Below, one piece after another: positions 37,206 through 45,999 of a stretch of DNA of 64,000 nucleotides (positions within the stretch are counted from its first letter, which is position 1; every line of letters begins with the position of its first letter). A program made the translations under genes and the position numbers. The notes beneath the pieces are model-generated. The model was given only the letters and a program-made list of their open reading frames with translations, did not search any database and was not told the DNA's origin. Origin of the DNA: Alcanivoracaceae bacterium (GTDB lineage Bacteria > Pseudomonadota > Gammaproteobacteria > Pseudomonadales > Alcanivoracaceae); assembly GCA_029213045.1 (NCBI GenBank), contig JARGPN010000009.1, forward strand, positions 496,001-560,000, in the 5' to 3' direction.

Positions 37206-37460
37206 TCACTGGGCCGATATCACAAGGAAACAAAGTACACCCATGATTGCAGCTGTTGAACTGCATGCCAAGCTCACCACTGACCAAAGCATGTCCCTGC
37301 TCTTCACAATGTTTATAAAGGCTATTACGGACACAGGAATTGCAATAACCATTGCGGCAACAAAAAGCGTTATCGTTAGATATGGATTCCAGGTAAAGAT
37401 GGTGAGCAAAGAAATCACCGGGAATATGCCTATTAAATACTTAACGATGCTCCGCAACAT
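37206..37460 (-). CDS. Integron cassette ORF, small membrane protein 84 aa
   Basis: An 84-residue hydrophobic protein with three likely transmembrane helices (SIVKYLIGIFPVISLLTIF, LTITLFVAAMVIAIPVSVIA, SLACSSTAAIMGVLCFLV). Not recognised. A longer frame starts at 37484 within the attC; ATG 37460 lies seven bases past the R' core and was preferred. Confidence 0.7.
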   Translation of the reverse strand: MLRSIVKYLIGIFPVISLLTIFTWNPYLTITLFVAAMVIAIPVSVIAFINIVKSRDMLWSVVSLACSSTAAIMGVLCFLVISAQ

Positions 37461-37466
37461 TTTCTC

Positions 37467-37514
37467 ACTTAACGCTGCCGTCACGCGCTTGTCGCGTGCA
37501 CGGCCTTGTTATGA
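37467..37514 (-). repeat. attC site
   Basis: R'' TCATAAC and R' GTTAAGT (full match to GTTRRRY) bound a 48-bp palindrome with GCCGTGCACGCG/CGCGTGACGGC arms. The stop of the first cassette gene is in R''. Confidence 0.86.
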
Positions 37515-37799
37515 GTTGAACTTAGCATCGATGTAACCTGCTATCTCGCGAGCCAATGACTCGGCGGTCTTGGATTTGGCATTCACGATGTAGCCAGACC
37601 AGTTGTCCCACTCCAAGCCAATGACTTCATCACCAACCTTAAAATCCTGAAACACCTCATCCAGGCCACGAGTCTTCTCGCCAGCAGGTCTCAAGCCAAA
37701 CTCGGCCACGATGGCTTTGGTTATCTTCCCGTACGACCCAAATTCGATACTAGAGAAATCGAAAGTAAGCCGCTTACTAGCATCTCGATGCTCATTCAT
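37509..37799 (-). CDS. Integron cassette ORF, hypothetical 96 aa
   Basis: A 96-residue cytoplasmic protein, the first cassette of the visible array. The C-terminal half GDEVIGLEWDNWSGYIVNAKS followed by LAREIAGYI is well ordered, and resembles small orphan cassette proteins, but no family is assigned. The ATG lies 16 bases after a GTTATGA core that directly borders the MITE-like repeat. Confidence 0.74.
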   Translation of the reverse strand: MNEHRDASKRLTFDFSSIEFGSYGKITKAIVAEFGLRPAGEKTRGLDEVFQDFKVGDEVIGLEWDNWSGYIVNAKSKTAESLAREIAGYIDAKFNS

Positions 37800-37822
37800 T
37801 CTTCGGCCTTGAACTCATAACA

Positions 37823-37983
37823 GTTATTAGACAGCGTGCTATGTTTCCAGAAAAAAGAAGCATGCTGTCTAACTCTGCTTCATTCTGGTTCGTTGTGGTA
37901 ATTATTCAATAAAATCAATGCTTCGCGTGTAAGCCATTTCTTACAGCCCTGACAAACATAGCAGGGGGGTGCTGTCTAATTAT
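37823..37983. mobile_element. MITE-like inverted repeat or decayed IS at the array boundary
   Basis: The inverted ends share ATTAGACAGC and TGCTATGTTT (left at 37826-37846; right at 37954-37980, where a GGGGGG run is inserted). A third GCTGTCTAA copy lies inside at 37864. The left end stops one base from the R' core of the first cassette, so the element appears to have removed the upstream recombination site. A short Cys-containing peptide is encoded inside, but no transposase. Confidence 0.55.
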
Positions 37984-38053
37984 TTATACTGTACATATGG
38001 ACAGTATTTTATATACGACGCGATTCACTTGATGCTTCACCCTTTATTCAGCC

Positions 38054-38640
38054 TCACCGATGCCTCATCTTGCCCCGTGAATACAACCACGCCCCCGCCG
38101 TAAGCAGCGCATACAGCGCCAAAATAAACACGAGCTGCATTGGCTGACTGTCGAATTCGTAATACAGAATCAGTGCGGTGCCGCCGAGTAGGCCGAACAG
38201 CGCTAACAGCATGATCCAGGTGGCGGAGCCGGTTAATGTTCGAATGCGGAAATTGGCAATAGCCATAAGCAAGGACACTAGTAAAAACGTGACGCTGCCA
38301 AATTCCAAGATGGCTTCTAGGGTGCCTGCTAGCACCAATAAAAATGCCAGCGCGGCCATCACCACAATTGATACGACGGGGATGTGATTAATGCGCTTGG
38401 TTAGAAAACTTGGAAAGTAGCCGTCGCGGGCAATGGCCGACATTTGTCGCGACGCGCCGAATAACGTGCCGCTGATGGCGCTGCTGGTGGCCAGTAACGC
38501 GCCGAGAATCACCAGATCGGTGCCCCAGTTCCCCAGCATTCGCTCGGCACCGGCGGCAAGCGCGTATTCCTTGTTTTCAATAATGGATTCAAACGGAATG
38601 GCGATCAGCTCTGCTACGCCCAACGCTTTATCTCGTGACC
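38054..38640 (-). pseudogene. Truncated APC-family amino acid permease (C-terminal half only)
   Basis: This frame encodes the second half of an APC-superfamily permease from about TM7 onward: ALGVAELIAIPFESII, then LVILGALLATSSAISGTLFGASRQM, then IPVVSIVVMAALAFLLV and the last helices. The N-terminal half (TM1-TM6) is missing. The in-frame stretch before about 38640 (RRAPRDTPLHTQRKHKQ) is non-homologous and very basic. The break lies about 70 bases from the end of the DAACS symporter gene, so a deletion or rearrangement removed the front half. It is almost certainly non-functional. Confidence 0.78.
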
Positions 38641-38709
38641 GTATGGGGGAGTCATGTTGTTTGTGTTTGCGTTGAGTGTGCAATGGTGTGTCTCGCGGCG
38701 CGCGGCGCA

Positions 38710-40044
38710 CTATTGTTCTGGCTTGTCGGCAGGAGAAGGCGTAGTCAGCCAGCGCTCCATCACCACCGTGGCCGTGAGATCACCGCTAACGTTCACCGCC
38801 GTGCGGGCCATATCAAGAATTCGGTCAACGCCGAGAATCAATGCAACGCCTTCTAACGGCACACCAATACCTTGAACGATGGTAGCCAGAATAACGATGC
38901 CCACGCCGGGCGTACTGGGCGAGCCAATCGATGCACCAACAGTGGTGGCCCCGAGCAATGCCAATTGCCCGAGCGTTAGGTCGATGGCATACACTTGCGT
39001 TAAAAAAATGGCGGCGACAATTTGATAAAGCGCGGTGCCATCCATGTTCACCGTCGCGCCTAAGGGAATCACAAATTGCGATACTGGTTTCGAAATACCC
39101 AGTTCTTCTTCTGCGGTTTTCATGGACAGCGGCATCACCGCCGCCGAACTCGATGTGGAAAATGCCAATAGTTGTACGCTGCGGATTTTTCCTAAAAACG
39201 TGAACGGATTTCTGCCGCCTAAAATGGCCACGACAAAAAGGTAAAACACCAATAGCAACAACAACCCTAACAACACCGTGCCGATATAGGCGGACATACC
39301 CACCAACACTTCAACGCCGGATTCCACAATCGCTTGCGCCAACAAACCGAACACAGCGGCCGGGGTGAGCACCATGGCCCAGCTCACCACTTTCATGGAC
39401 ACATCCTGCAGCGACGCACACAGATCAAGGAGTGGCTTTGCCCTCTCCGGCTTCACCGACACCAGCGCCACGGCCATAAAGATTGCCAACACCACTACCT
39501 GAAACATGGATTGCTCCATGATCGCGCTGGTGGGGTTGGACGGAATAATGTTGACGATATTTTCAGTGAGCGGAACCGGGGCCACAGCGGGCACGGAAGA
39601 TAGTGCCGATAACGCAGTAGACGTCTCCTGCGCCGCTTGTTCAATGTATTGCCCCGGCGCAAGCCAAAGCGCCAGCGAACTGCCAATTGCCACGGAAACG
39701 AACGTAGTACTAACAAAATAAGGCGCAATGCGCATACCAATACGGCGCAGAAAATCAGAGCTTCCGCCGGAAGCAATACCCAAGATGATTGACGTCAGCA
39801 CCAACGGCACCACCACCATCTGAATCAGCGCCAAAAACAACCGACCCGGCAACGCCAGCCACGCCGCCGTGGTACTTGCAGTGGTCTCTGCCACTAACGC
39901 ACCACCAGACGGCGACAACGCCACGCCCACCGCCACACCTAACACCATCGCCAACAGGGTTTGCACCCACAGCCGCGATCGGATCAGAAAGTCGAGCCGT
40001 TCAACTAAGCGATTCGTACCCAGCGGGTGCAGTGCCCTTCTCAT
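38710..40044 (-). CDS. Dicarboxylate/amino acid:cation symporter (DAACS family)
   Basis: A 444-residue secondary transporter. The DAACS hallmarks are all present: a serine-rich hairpin AFSTSSSAAVMPLSM (HP1), the cation-binding NMDGTALYQ in TM7, SIGSPSTPGVGIV (HP2) and the substrate region DRILDMARTAVNVSGD (TM8). It takes up glutamate, aspartate, serine or C4-dicarboxylates with Na+ or H+; the Asp-Arg-x-Leu-Asp-Met-x-Arg motif favours acidic amino acids. GGGAAG precedes the ATG. Confidence 0.94.
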   Translation of the reverse strand: MRRALHPLGTNRLVERLDFLIRSRLWVQTLLAMVLGVAVGVALSPSGGALVAETTASTTAAWLALPGRLFLALIQMVVVPLVLTSIILGIASGGSSDFLRRIGMRIAPYFVSTTFVSVAIGSSLALWLAPGQYIEQAAQETSTALSALSSVPAVAPVPLTENIVNIIPSNPTSAIMEQSMFQVVVLAIFMAVALVSVKPERAKPLLDLCASLQDVSMKVVSWAMVLTPAAVFGLLAQAIVESGVEVLVGMSAYIGTVLLGLLLLLVFYLFVVAILGGRNPFTFLGKIRSVQLLAFSTSSSAAVMPLSMKTAEEELGISKPVSQFVIPLGATVNMDGTALYQIVAAIFLTQVYAIDLTLGQLALLGATTVGASIGSPSTPGVGIVILATIVQGIGVPLEGVALILGVDRILDMARTAVNVSGDLTATVVMERWLTTPSPADKPEQ

Positions 40045-40509
40045 GTTGATCTTCCCTGATTTTTCGGACTCGCCAATTCTCTAACAATAGCACTAAAGGT
40101 GCGCTCACTGAGGAAATGAAATAGCGCGCGCCGAAGGCTTAAGCTCAGCGTAATGCGCGCTACTTTTGCCAAAATATGACGTGTCAGGCGCAGGCACTTG
40201 AATCAATAATATTGCCAATTGCCCTCTATATAAGCCTGTTAGGCTCAAAATGTCGGCTTGCCGGAATTCGCTATCGCCTAACAAAGCGTAGTCAGGAATA
40301 ATGTTTTGCGAAAAGAGGTTATGTAGAATGGTTCTGCCTGCTAGCTGAATCGAAGTGAAAGCTCAGCCACCTTCCATCTAAACGATGAGCCTGTTAAAAC
40401 TCAAGACGGGCATGCCATACGTAAACAAGAATACTGGACACTCGAAGAGCTAGGCATTCAACAGTTCGGACTTTTTTTCAAAAAAATTGCAAAAGCAGGA
40501 AAGCTAAAA
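40045..40509. other. Non-coding gap with an open in-frame lead upstream of the next gene
   Basis: A gap of 465 bases between divergent genes. From 40345 to 40509 the frame of the next gene is open and reads like protein (EYWTLEELGIQQFGLFFKK), with no start codon or ribosome-binding site. It may be the remnant of another gene. A GCCTGTTAGGC palindrome occurs near 40223. No RNA gene was seen. Confidence 0.4.
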
Positions 40510-40977
40510 ATGAGGCAATTACTTCTTCTACTTGCCATGTTCGTATCTTGCGTGAATACCGCAATGGCCGACGAACGCCTGATTAGTTATGACGACGTCA
40601 AAGCCATATGTCATTTGGTAGAGCCTAGCGACCTGCAATTCAGTGATAGCGCCTTTCCATTTGTTGTGAAGAAATCATCCCTCAAAGTGAGGAGTGAGCG
40701 CTGCGGAATCAAGATAACCGTCGGGATTTATGACTTTAAACTAGATTCTATGGCAAAGAGTAAATTCCAAGAATTAATCGACGCCAACTCAGCAATAGGC
40801 ATTGACCTTAGACCCACTGAGACCAACCCCGATGTATATGAGTGGCACTCGGAAGGCCGCAAATACGCGAAAATAGGCATCAAAGGGCATCTTGTTCTAA
40901 GTATCGTATCGAATGTGAAACCTGAATATTTTTCGTTAATGACTATGCTCGCCGATGAAAAATATGACTCATTGTAA
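40510..40977 (+). CDS. Secreted hypothetical protein
   Basis: A 155-residue protein with a clear signal peptide (MRQLLLLLAMFVSCVNTAMA) and an AGGAAAG ribosome-binding site. The mature part is mixed alpha/beta and not recognised; two cysteines (in AICHLVEP and SERCGIKI) may form a disulfide. It lies alone between a divergent symporter gene and a convergent DUF3301 gene. Confidence 0.68.
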   Translation: MRQLLLLLAMFVSCVNTAMADERLISYDDVKAICHLVEPSDLQFSDSAFPFVVKKSSLKVRSERCGIKITVGIYDFKLDSMAKSKFQELIDANSAIGIDLRPTETNPDVYEWHSEGRKYAKIGIKGHLVLSIVSNVKPEYFSLMTMLADEKYDSL

Positions 40978-41060
40978 GAGCACGCATTTTTCGAGACGCA
41001 CCATCGCTGCCTAGCGAGACGAGGTGCTTCCTAGTCCGCACCCTCCGATTTCTAAAAACA

Positions 41061-41396
41061 TCAATGCAGCGTATCGTCTGGCGGTGCAAACCGATGGGGC
41101 GGCACGTTAAAGGCTTCAACGACATTTCCGAGAGTGATCACTTGACCGAGGTAGCGTTCGCCACCGGTGACGGTAAATTCGAATTGCCAGCGCCGCCATG
41201 CGCGCAGCTGACCGCGTTTATCGCGTTTGCACCATAGGGCGCGCAGGGCGATGGATTCGTCGAGAAAGGTGATTTCGTGGGTATGGCAATAGCGCTTGGT
41301 GGCGTTCAGCGCGATTTCGCGCACGCCGTGGCTACGCCAGAAGTGGTAGCACAGAAAAGCGAAGACGAAAAAAATAAAGAGTTCTTTAAGTGCCAA
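41061..41396 (-). CDS. DUF3301 family membrane protein
   Basis: A 111-residue protein. From TTG 41396, which has AGAGGG upstream, it starts with a single transmembrane helix (ALKELFIFFVFAFLCYHFW) then RSHGVREIALNATKRYCH, typical of DUF3301. The rest (ALRALWCKRDKRGQLRAWRRWQFEF) is basic and probably cytoplasmic. The longest frame extends upstream to 41483 without support. No function known. Confidence 0.82.
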   Translation of the reverse strand: MALKELFIFFVFAFLCYHFWRSHGVREIALNATKRYCHTHEITFLDESIALRALWCKRDKRGQLRAWRRWQFEFTVTGGERYLGQVITLGNVVEAFNVPPHRFAPPDDTLH

Positions 41397-41496
41397 TGTA
41401 TGCCCTCTTTGTGCACGTGTCGTTGCGCAGGATTCCGCTCGATGTGAATCAGTTTCACTCGGCACTGCATAGCAAAAGGTCAAACCACACTATTTA

Positions 41497-41533
41497 AAAG
41501 ACACGCCACGATACTCGTTGTGGCGTGTCTTTT
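41497..41533 (-). terminator. Rho-independent terminator of the aminotransferase gene
   Basis: A 14-bp perfect stem (AAAAGACACGCCAC paired with GTGGCGTGTCTTTT) with a 9-base loop. On the minus strand it is followed by AAAT, and the stem ends are A/T runs. It lies 60 bases past the stop of the minus-strand aminotransferase gene. A 14-base tandem duplication (TTGAACTTCGGGTA) sits next to it. Confidence 0.82.
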
Positions 41534-41595
41534 ATTCAACTTCGGGTATTGAACTTCGGGTATTTGCCTAGCGTTCAATCTCTAGGCAACTCCGG

Positions 41596-42726
41596 TCACT
41601 GAAGAATATTTTCTAGCGCGGAATTTAACTGCTCTACCGCACCGTCTACGTTTTGTAGTTTATCCAGGCCGAACAAGCCGACGCGGAAGGTTTTGTAGTC
41701 GGCAGGTTCATCACACATAAGCGGCACACCCGCGGCGGTTTGCAAACCGGCAGCGACAAATTTTTTGCCGTTGTGAATATCGGTATCGCTGGTGTAACAC
41801 ACCACCACACCCGGCGCTGCAAATTCTGGCGCGGCGACACTGTGAATGCCCTTTTCAGCAAACAATGCACGAACGCGCTGGCCTAGCTGTATTTGTGCGT
41901 CACGCACTGTGTCAAAGCCAAGCTGTTTGGTTTCTAACATAGTATCGCGGAACTGCATTAACGCATCGGTTGGCATGGTCGCGTGGTACGCATGACCGCC
42001 GTTTTCATAGGCCTGCATAATTTGCAGCCATTTCAGCAGATCGCAGGCAAAGCTGGTGCTGCGTGTTTCGGTAATACGTTTCGCGGCTTCTTCGCCTAAC
42101 ATTACCAAGGCGCTGCACGGTGATGCGCTCCAACCTTTTTGTGGGGCGCTCAATAAAATATCAACGCCGGTGGCTTTCATATCCACCCACAGGGTGCCAG
42201 ACGCGATGCAATCGAGCACAAACATGCCGCCGACTTTATGTACGGCGTCTGCAACAGCTTTCAAATAGCCGTCTGGCAACAACATGCCCGACGCAGTTTC
42301 AACGTGGGGCGCAAACACCAAGTCGGGTTTATTCGCTTCAATGGCGGCGACCACTTCTTCAATCGGCGCGGGCGTCCAAGGCGCTTGTGGTGCATCGCTG
42401 GTTGGGCGGGCTTTCAGCACAATTTCCTCTGAGGGAATGCTGCCCATTTCAAAAATCTGGCTCCAGCGATAACTAAAAAATCCATTGCGAATCACTAAAC
42501 ACTTTTTGCCATGGGCAAACTGTCTGGCCACTGCTTCCATACCGTATGTGCCGCCACCAGGCACCACCACTACCGCTTGCGCTTGATAAACGTCTTTGAG
42601 CGTTGATGAAATATCCCGCATTACCTGCTGAAACAGCTGCGACATGTGATTCAGAGCGCGATCGGTAAATACCACCGAATATTCGAGCAGACCCTCTGGG
42701 TCAACGTTTGGGTATTGGCGTGACAC
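41596..42726 (-). CDS. Class V PLP-dependent aminotransferase
   Basis: A 376-residue PLP enzyme of the serine-pyruvate / alanine-glyoxylate aminotransferase type. It has VVVVPGGGTYGMEAVARQF (cofactor phosphate site), HVETASGMLLPDGYLKAVAD, the Asp in FVLDCIASGT and the Schiff-base lysine in LLSAPQKGWSASP. GTG 42726 with GGAG upstream gives the typical family length; the longer frame has an unlikely Cys-rich leader. The exact substrate is not determined. Confidence 0.88.
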   Translation of the reverse strand: MSRQYPNVDPEGLLEYSVVFTDRALNHMSQLFQQVMRDISSTLKDVYQAQAVVVVPGGGTYGMEAVARQFAHGKKCLVIRNGFFSYRWSQIFEMGSIPSEEIVLKARPTSDAPQAPWTPAPIEEVVAAIEANKPDLVFAPHVETASGMLLPDGYLKAVADAVHKVGGMFVLDCIASGTLWVDMKATGVDILLSAPQKGWSASPCSALVMLGEEAAKRITETRSTSFACDLLKWLQIMQAYENGGHAYHATMPTDALMQFRDTMLETKQLGFDTVRDAQIQLGQRVRALFAEKGIHSVAAPEFAAPGVVVCYTSDTDIHNGKKFVAAGLQTAAGVPLMCDEPADYKTFRVGLFGLDKLQNVDGAVEQLNSALENILQ

Positions 42727-42942
42727 GTGTTTTCTCCAGCACTGAGAGTATTCCGGACAGGCGCACCGACTAATTAGCGCACCGTCCACGGCAAAGTCAT
42801 TTTGGAGCGCTAGCTTCCCATAGATACGCGTTTGGATAAACGTCTAGACGACCAGTACACAATGCTTTGCCTTTTTCCTTGCCTTTCCAGCGCAGGCGTT
42901 TGTACAGTGAGGTCACAATCATTAGGGACGTATGCACTGAGA

Positions 42943-44679
42943 ATGTCGGCGCCACCCACAATTCCCCAGGCAAATTGCCGACCGCCGCCACGTCTTTCCT
43001 TCGTTGCCGCCGTGATGACGCTTATCTGTGCATTCTTCGCCAGCTCAGCAACGCACGCCGAGGATCTCCCTAACGGCGACACCGCCCAGTGCGAAAACTT
43101 TTATTCGCCGGGCGATCCAGCTTTATTTACCTTCGTAAAAACGCGTAAACAAATCGATTTCGGCGCCTATGCGGGCATGACCATCAGCTCCGTCGAATAC
43201 GTTGTGCTACCCATCTTCAATCCAGACGACCCCGACGAAAACAACTGGTTATACCGCTCGGCCAACTGGCTACACATCGACACACGCGAAAAAACCCTCA
43301 AAAAGCAAATGATTGTGTATCCAGGCGATGCGCTAAGTACCGAAAAGCTATTAGAAAACGAGCGTATTTTACGCAACAACGGCTACCTTGTTGATGCCAT
43401 GATTGTGCCGAAGCGGGTGTGCGGCAATAGCATCGAGTTGCTAGTGGTAGTCAGGGATATTTGGACATTTTCCCCAGAGGCGAATGCCTCGCGCTCGGGC
43501 GGTACAGATTCCACCGGTGCAGGCATCACCGAAAGCAACCTTTTCGGCACAGGCCAACGTATTTCAGTAGGCTATTTTCAGGATGAGGACAGAAACGGCA
43601 CCACATTGGATTATCGCGTGCCGTTAATTTACGGACGCAGCAATTTTGAAATTGGGCTAGCCGATAATTCAGATGGCGACCTGATCAGCGCCAGCTTGAT
43701 ACGACCTTTTTATGAATTTAATAGCCATTGGAGCACGGGCGTCGTTGGCTCCAAAGAACACTTAACTCAGTACATACGCAGTAATGGTGAGCTGATTAAT
43801 CAGTTTAACCAAACCTCAGAGTTTTATACCATTTTCGGAGGCTGGTCTCCCGGTAGACAAAACGGTTCTGTTACCCGCCTAAATCTCGGCTATACCGAAG
43901 AAAACGACCAATTCTCAGCTCAACCGGACACCTTGGTACTCCCCGACGACGAAGTCATTCGTTACCCTTGGATGAGCGTGTCGTACCAGGAAGACAAATT
44001 CCAAACCGCTGACAACATTAACCGGACACACCGCCAAGAAGATATTCAACTGGGCTTTGCCCATTTCGCTCAGCTCGGCTACGCCAGCGAAGATCTCGGC
44101 AGCGACGACGACGCCTTAGTATTTTTTCTAGAAAGCGGATATGCCACCTACCTAAGCAAACACCAGCTGCTGCGCACAGGTATTTATTTCGACGGGGTTC
44201 GCGACGGTGAAACACTGCGCAGCGCCTTCTTTGGTGCAACGTCTGATTACTATTATTTTATTAATGAGAAAAATCGCTGGTTTGCACGGATTGAATTCGA
44301 CGGCACGCGCGGCGCGCGTCAGGATGAACAGCTCACCATCGGCGGCAACGATTCACTGCGCGGATACCCCTTGGACTACCAACGCGGTAACCGACGCTGG
44401 CTTATGTCCATTGAACGCCGCCGCTTCACCAACATCCACATCTTGAACCTCGCCTATTTTGGCTTTGCCGGTTATGTGGATGTCGGCAAGGTTTGGGACA
44501 CGGAAACTGTGAATTCGCCGAACACCGACACCCTCGCCGACATTGGCTTCGGCATGCGCTTTAGCCCTTCCAAGTTTCGCATCGACAAGGTGATACATGT
44601 GGATATCGCCGCCCCGTTGGTAAACGTCGATGAGGTCGATGACTACCAACTGATCATCACAGGCCGCGTGGATTTTTAA
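42943..44679 (+). CDS. BamA/TamA-like outer-membrane protein (Omp85 family)
   Basis: A 578-residue exported protein. A signal peptide (LICAFFASSATHA) is followed by at least one POTRA-like domain (KTLKKQMIVYPGDALSTEKLLENERILRNNGYLVDAMIVPK) and a C-terminal 16-strand Omp85 barrel. The barrel contains the signature SLRGYPLDYQRGNRRWLMSIE (the RGY/LRGF-like motif of strand L6) and ends in an aromatic residue (GRVDF). It is shorter than BamA or TamA and has fewer POTRA domains, so a specialised transporter role is possible. ATG 42943 is the supported start. Confidence 0.85.
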   Translation: MSAPPTIPQANCRPPPRLSFVAAVMTLICAFFASSATHAEDLPNGDTAQCENFYSPGDPALFTFVKTRKQIDFGAYAGMTISSVEYVVLPIFNPDDPDENNWLYRSANWLHIDTREKTLKKQMIVYPGDALSTEKLLENERILRNNGYLVDAMIVPKRVCGNSIELLVVVRDIWTFSPEANASRSGGTDSTGAGITESNLFGTGQRISVGYFQDEDRNGTTLDYRVPLIYGRSNFEIGLADNSDGDLISASLIRPFYEFNSHWSTGVVGSKEHLTQYIRSNGELINQFNQTSEFYTIFGGWSPGRQNGSVTRLNLGYTEENDQFSAQPDTLVLPDDEVIRYPWMSVSYQEDKFQTADNINRTHRQEDIQLGFAHFAQLGYASEDLGSDDDALVFFLESGYATYLSKHQLLRTGIYFDGVRDGETLRSAFFGATSDYYYFINEKNRWFARIEFDGTRGARQDEQLTIGGNDSLRGYPLDYQRGNRRWLMSIERRRFTNIHILNLAYFGFAGYVDVGKVWDTETVNSPNTDTLADIGFGMRFSPSKFRIDKVIHVDIAAPLVNVDEVDDYQLIITGRVDF

Positions 44680-44833
44680 ACGAACGTTTTTTAACCGCTT
44701 CTATCCGCATATTTCTGTGGTATTTGCCGCCCCTTCTGCCTTCTTACTGCTCCGCCTATCCCCTATACTAGGCCCCCTCAAGGTGTCGTAAGCGCCTGAA
44801 AAGCAAAGAACTCACACACAGCGAGCCCGGTCG

Positions 44834-45418
44834 ATGAGCGAATATGTACTGATCCTGATCAGTGCCGTACTGGTGAATAACTTTGTGCTGGTCCAATTTT
44901 TGGGCCTGTGTCCGTTTATGGGCGTCTCGAACAAAGTTGAAACCGCGATGGGCATGTCGTTAGCGACCACCTTTGTGCTGACACTTTCCTCCGTGCTTGC
45001 GTACCTCACGTGGGCCTATATTTTGGTGCCCTTCGAGCTGGAATATTTACGCACCATTTCGTTTATTTTGGTGATTGCCGTGGCGGTGCAGTTCACCGAA
45101 ATGTTCGTGAAAAAAGCGAGCCCCTTGTTGTATCGCGTCCTCGGCGTGTTTCTACCACTGATTACCTCAAACTGTGCCGTGCTCGGTGTGGCGCTGTTAA
45201 ACGTGCGCAAGGAAGACGCCACGTTTTTATCTTCGCTCACTTATGGCTTCGGCGCGGCGCTCGGCTTTTCTTTGGTTCTCGTGTTGTTCGCGGCCATGCG
45301 TGAGCGCATCGCGGTGGCGGATGTGCCTGAAGCATTTCGTGGGCCAAGCATTGGCTTGATTACCGCTGGCCTAATGTCGCTCGCTTTTATGGGCTTTTCG
45401 GGCTTAATCAAATTATGA
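44834..45418 (+). CDS. rnfA: Ion-translocating oxidoreductase subunit RnfA
   Basis: A 194-residue inner-membrane subunit of six helices. Features are [52 protein letters not shown] and [21 protein letters not shown], the standard RnfA pattern; the Cys of helix I (LGLCPF) and of helix IV (TSNCAVLG) can bind a buried Fe-S cluster in Rnf complexes. It is the first gene of rnfABCDGE and overlaps rnfB by 4 bases (ATGA). Confidence 0.97.
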   Translation: MSEYVLILISAVLVNNFVLVQFLGLCPFMGVSNKVETAMGMSLATTFVLTLSSVLAYLTWAYILVPFELEYLRTISFILVIAVAVQFTEMFVKKASPLLYRVLGVFLPLITSNCAVLGVALLNVRKEDATFLSSLTYGFGAALGFSLVLVLFAAMRERIAVADVPEAFRGPSIGLITAGLMSLAFMGFSGLIKL

Positions 45419-45999
45419 CGACTGTATTGATTGCCGTTGCCGCCCTGCTGCTACTCGCTGCCGTCTTCGGTGGTTTGCTCGGCTTTGCTGCGGAAAAATT
45501 CAAGGTGGAAGGCGACCCCATTGTTGAACAAATCGATGCGCTGTTACCGCAAACACAGTGCGGTCAATGCGGGCACCCTGGCTGCTTGCCTTACGCCGAA
45601 TCCATAGCCAACGGCGAAGACCACAACCGCTGCCCGCCGGGTGGCGAGCAAACCGTTGAAGCCTTGTCTGAATTATTAGGCCGCGAAGTATTGCCCTTAG
45701 ACGCCGAAGAAGGCGCTGACGTGGGCGTTAAAAAAGTCGCCTACATTCGTGAAGACGAATGCATTGGCTGCACCAAATGCATTCAAGCATGTCCCGTTGA
45801 CGCCATCGTCGGCGCAGCAAAATTAATGCACACCGTTATCGTCGACGAATGCACGGGCTGTGATTTATGTGTTGAACCTTGCCCCGTCGATTGCATTGAT
45901 ATGCTGCCTGTAACACCGACGTTAGGCACATGGACATGGCATAAACCTGACGGCATTGGTCTGAAATCGGAAAATATTATTCCAGTGGTGAATGTATGA
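45415..45999 (+). CDS. rnfB: Ion-translocating oxidoreductase subunit RnfB
   Basis: A 194-residue iron-sulfur subunit: one N-terminal membrane helix, a [4Fe-4S] motif in [15 protein letters not shown] and two ferredoxin-like clusters ([14 protein letters not shown] and [14 protein letters not shown]). It accepts electrons from reduced ferredoxin and passes them along the complex. It overlaps both neighbouring genes by 4 bases. Confidence 0.97.
   Translation: MTTVLIAVAALLLLAAVFGGLLGFAAEKFKVEGDPIVEQIDALLPQTQCGQCGHPGCLPYAESIANGEDHNRCPPGGEQTVEALSELLGREVLPLDAEEGADVGVKKVAYIREDECIGCTKCIQACPVDAIVGAAKLMHTVIVDECTGCDLCVEPCPVDCIDMLPVTPTLGTWTWHKPDGIGLKSENIIPVVNV

Larger units (their letters stand above)
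32698..37821 (-). mobile_element. Integron gene-cassette array without visible integrase (CALIN-like)
   Basis: Eight small genes all read on the minus strand, each separated from the next by a short palindromic attC site. The sites end in a core of the GTTxxxx type and often share bases with the stop codon of the upstream cassette gene. Gene starts lie a few bases beyond each core. This is the standard layout of integron cassettes. No intI gene occurs on either side in this window, so it is either a cluster of attC sites lacking an integrase or the far end of a larger integron cut off by the rearrangement at 37.8 kb. Base composition is visibly more AT-rich than the flanks. Confidence 0.85.

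Noticed and set aside
37867-37975. Short Cys-containing peptide (CYVCQGCKKWL) on the minus strand inside the MITE-like element
   Set aside because: It has no start codon or ribosome-binding site and only about 30 codons; it is likely a remnant.
40223-40283. GTTAGGC and GCCTAAC pair resembling an attC site
   Set aside because: Both cores match the consensus, but their order is reversed (R' before R''), and no inner palindrome supports a folded site.
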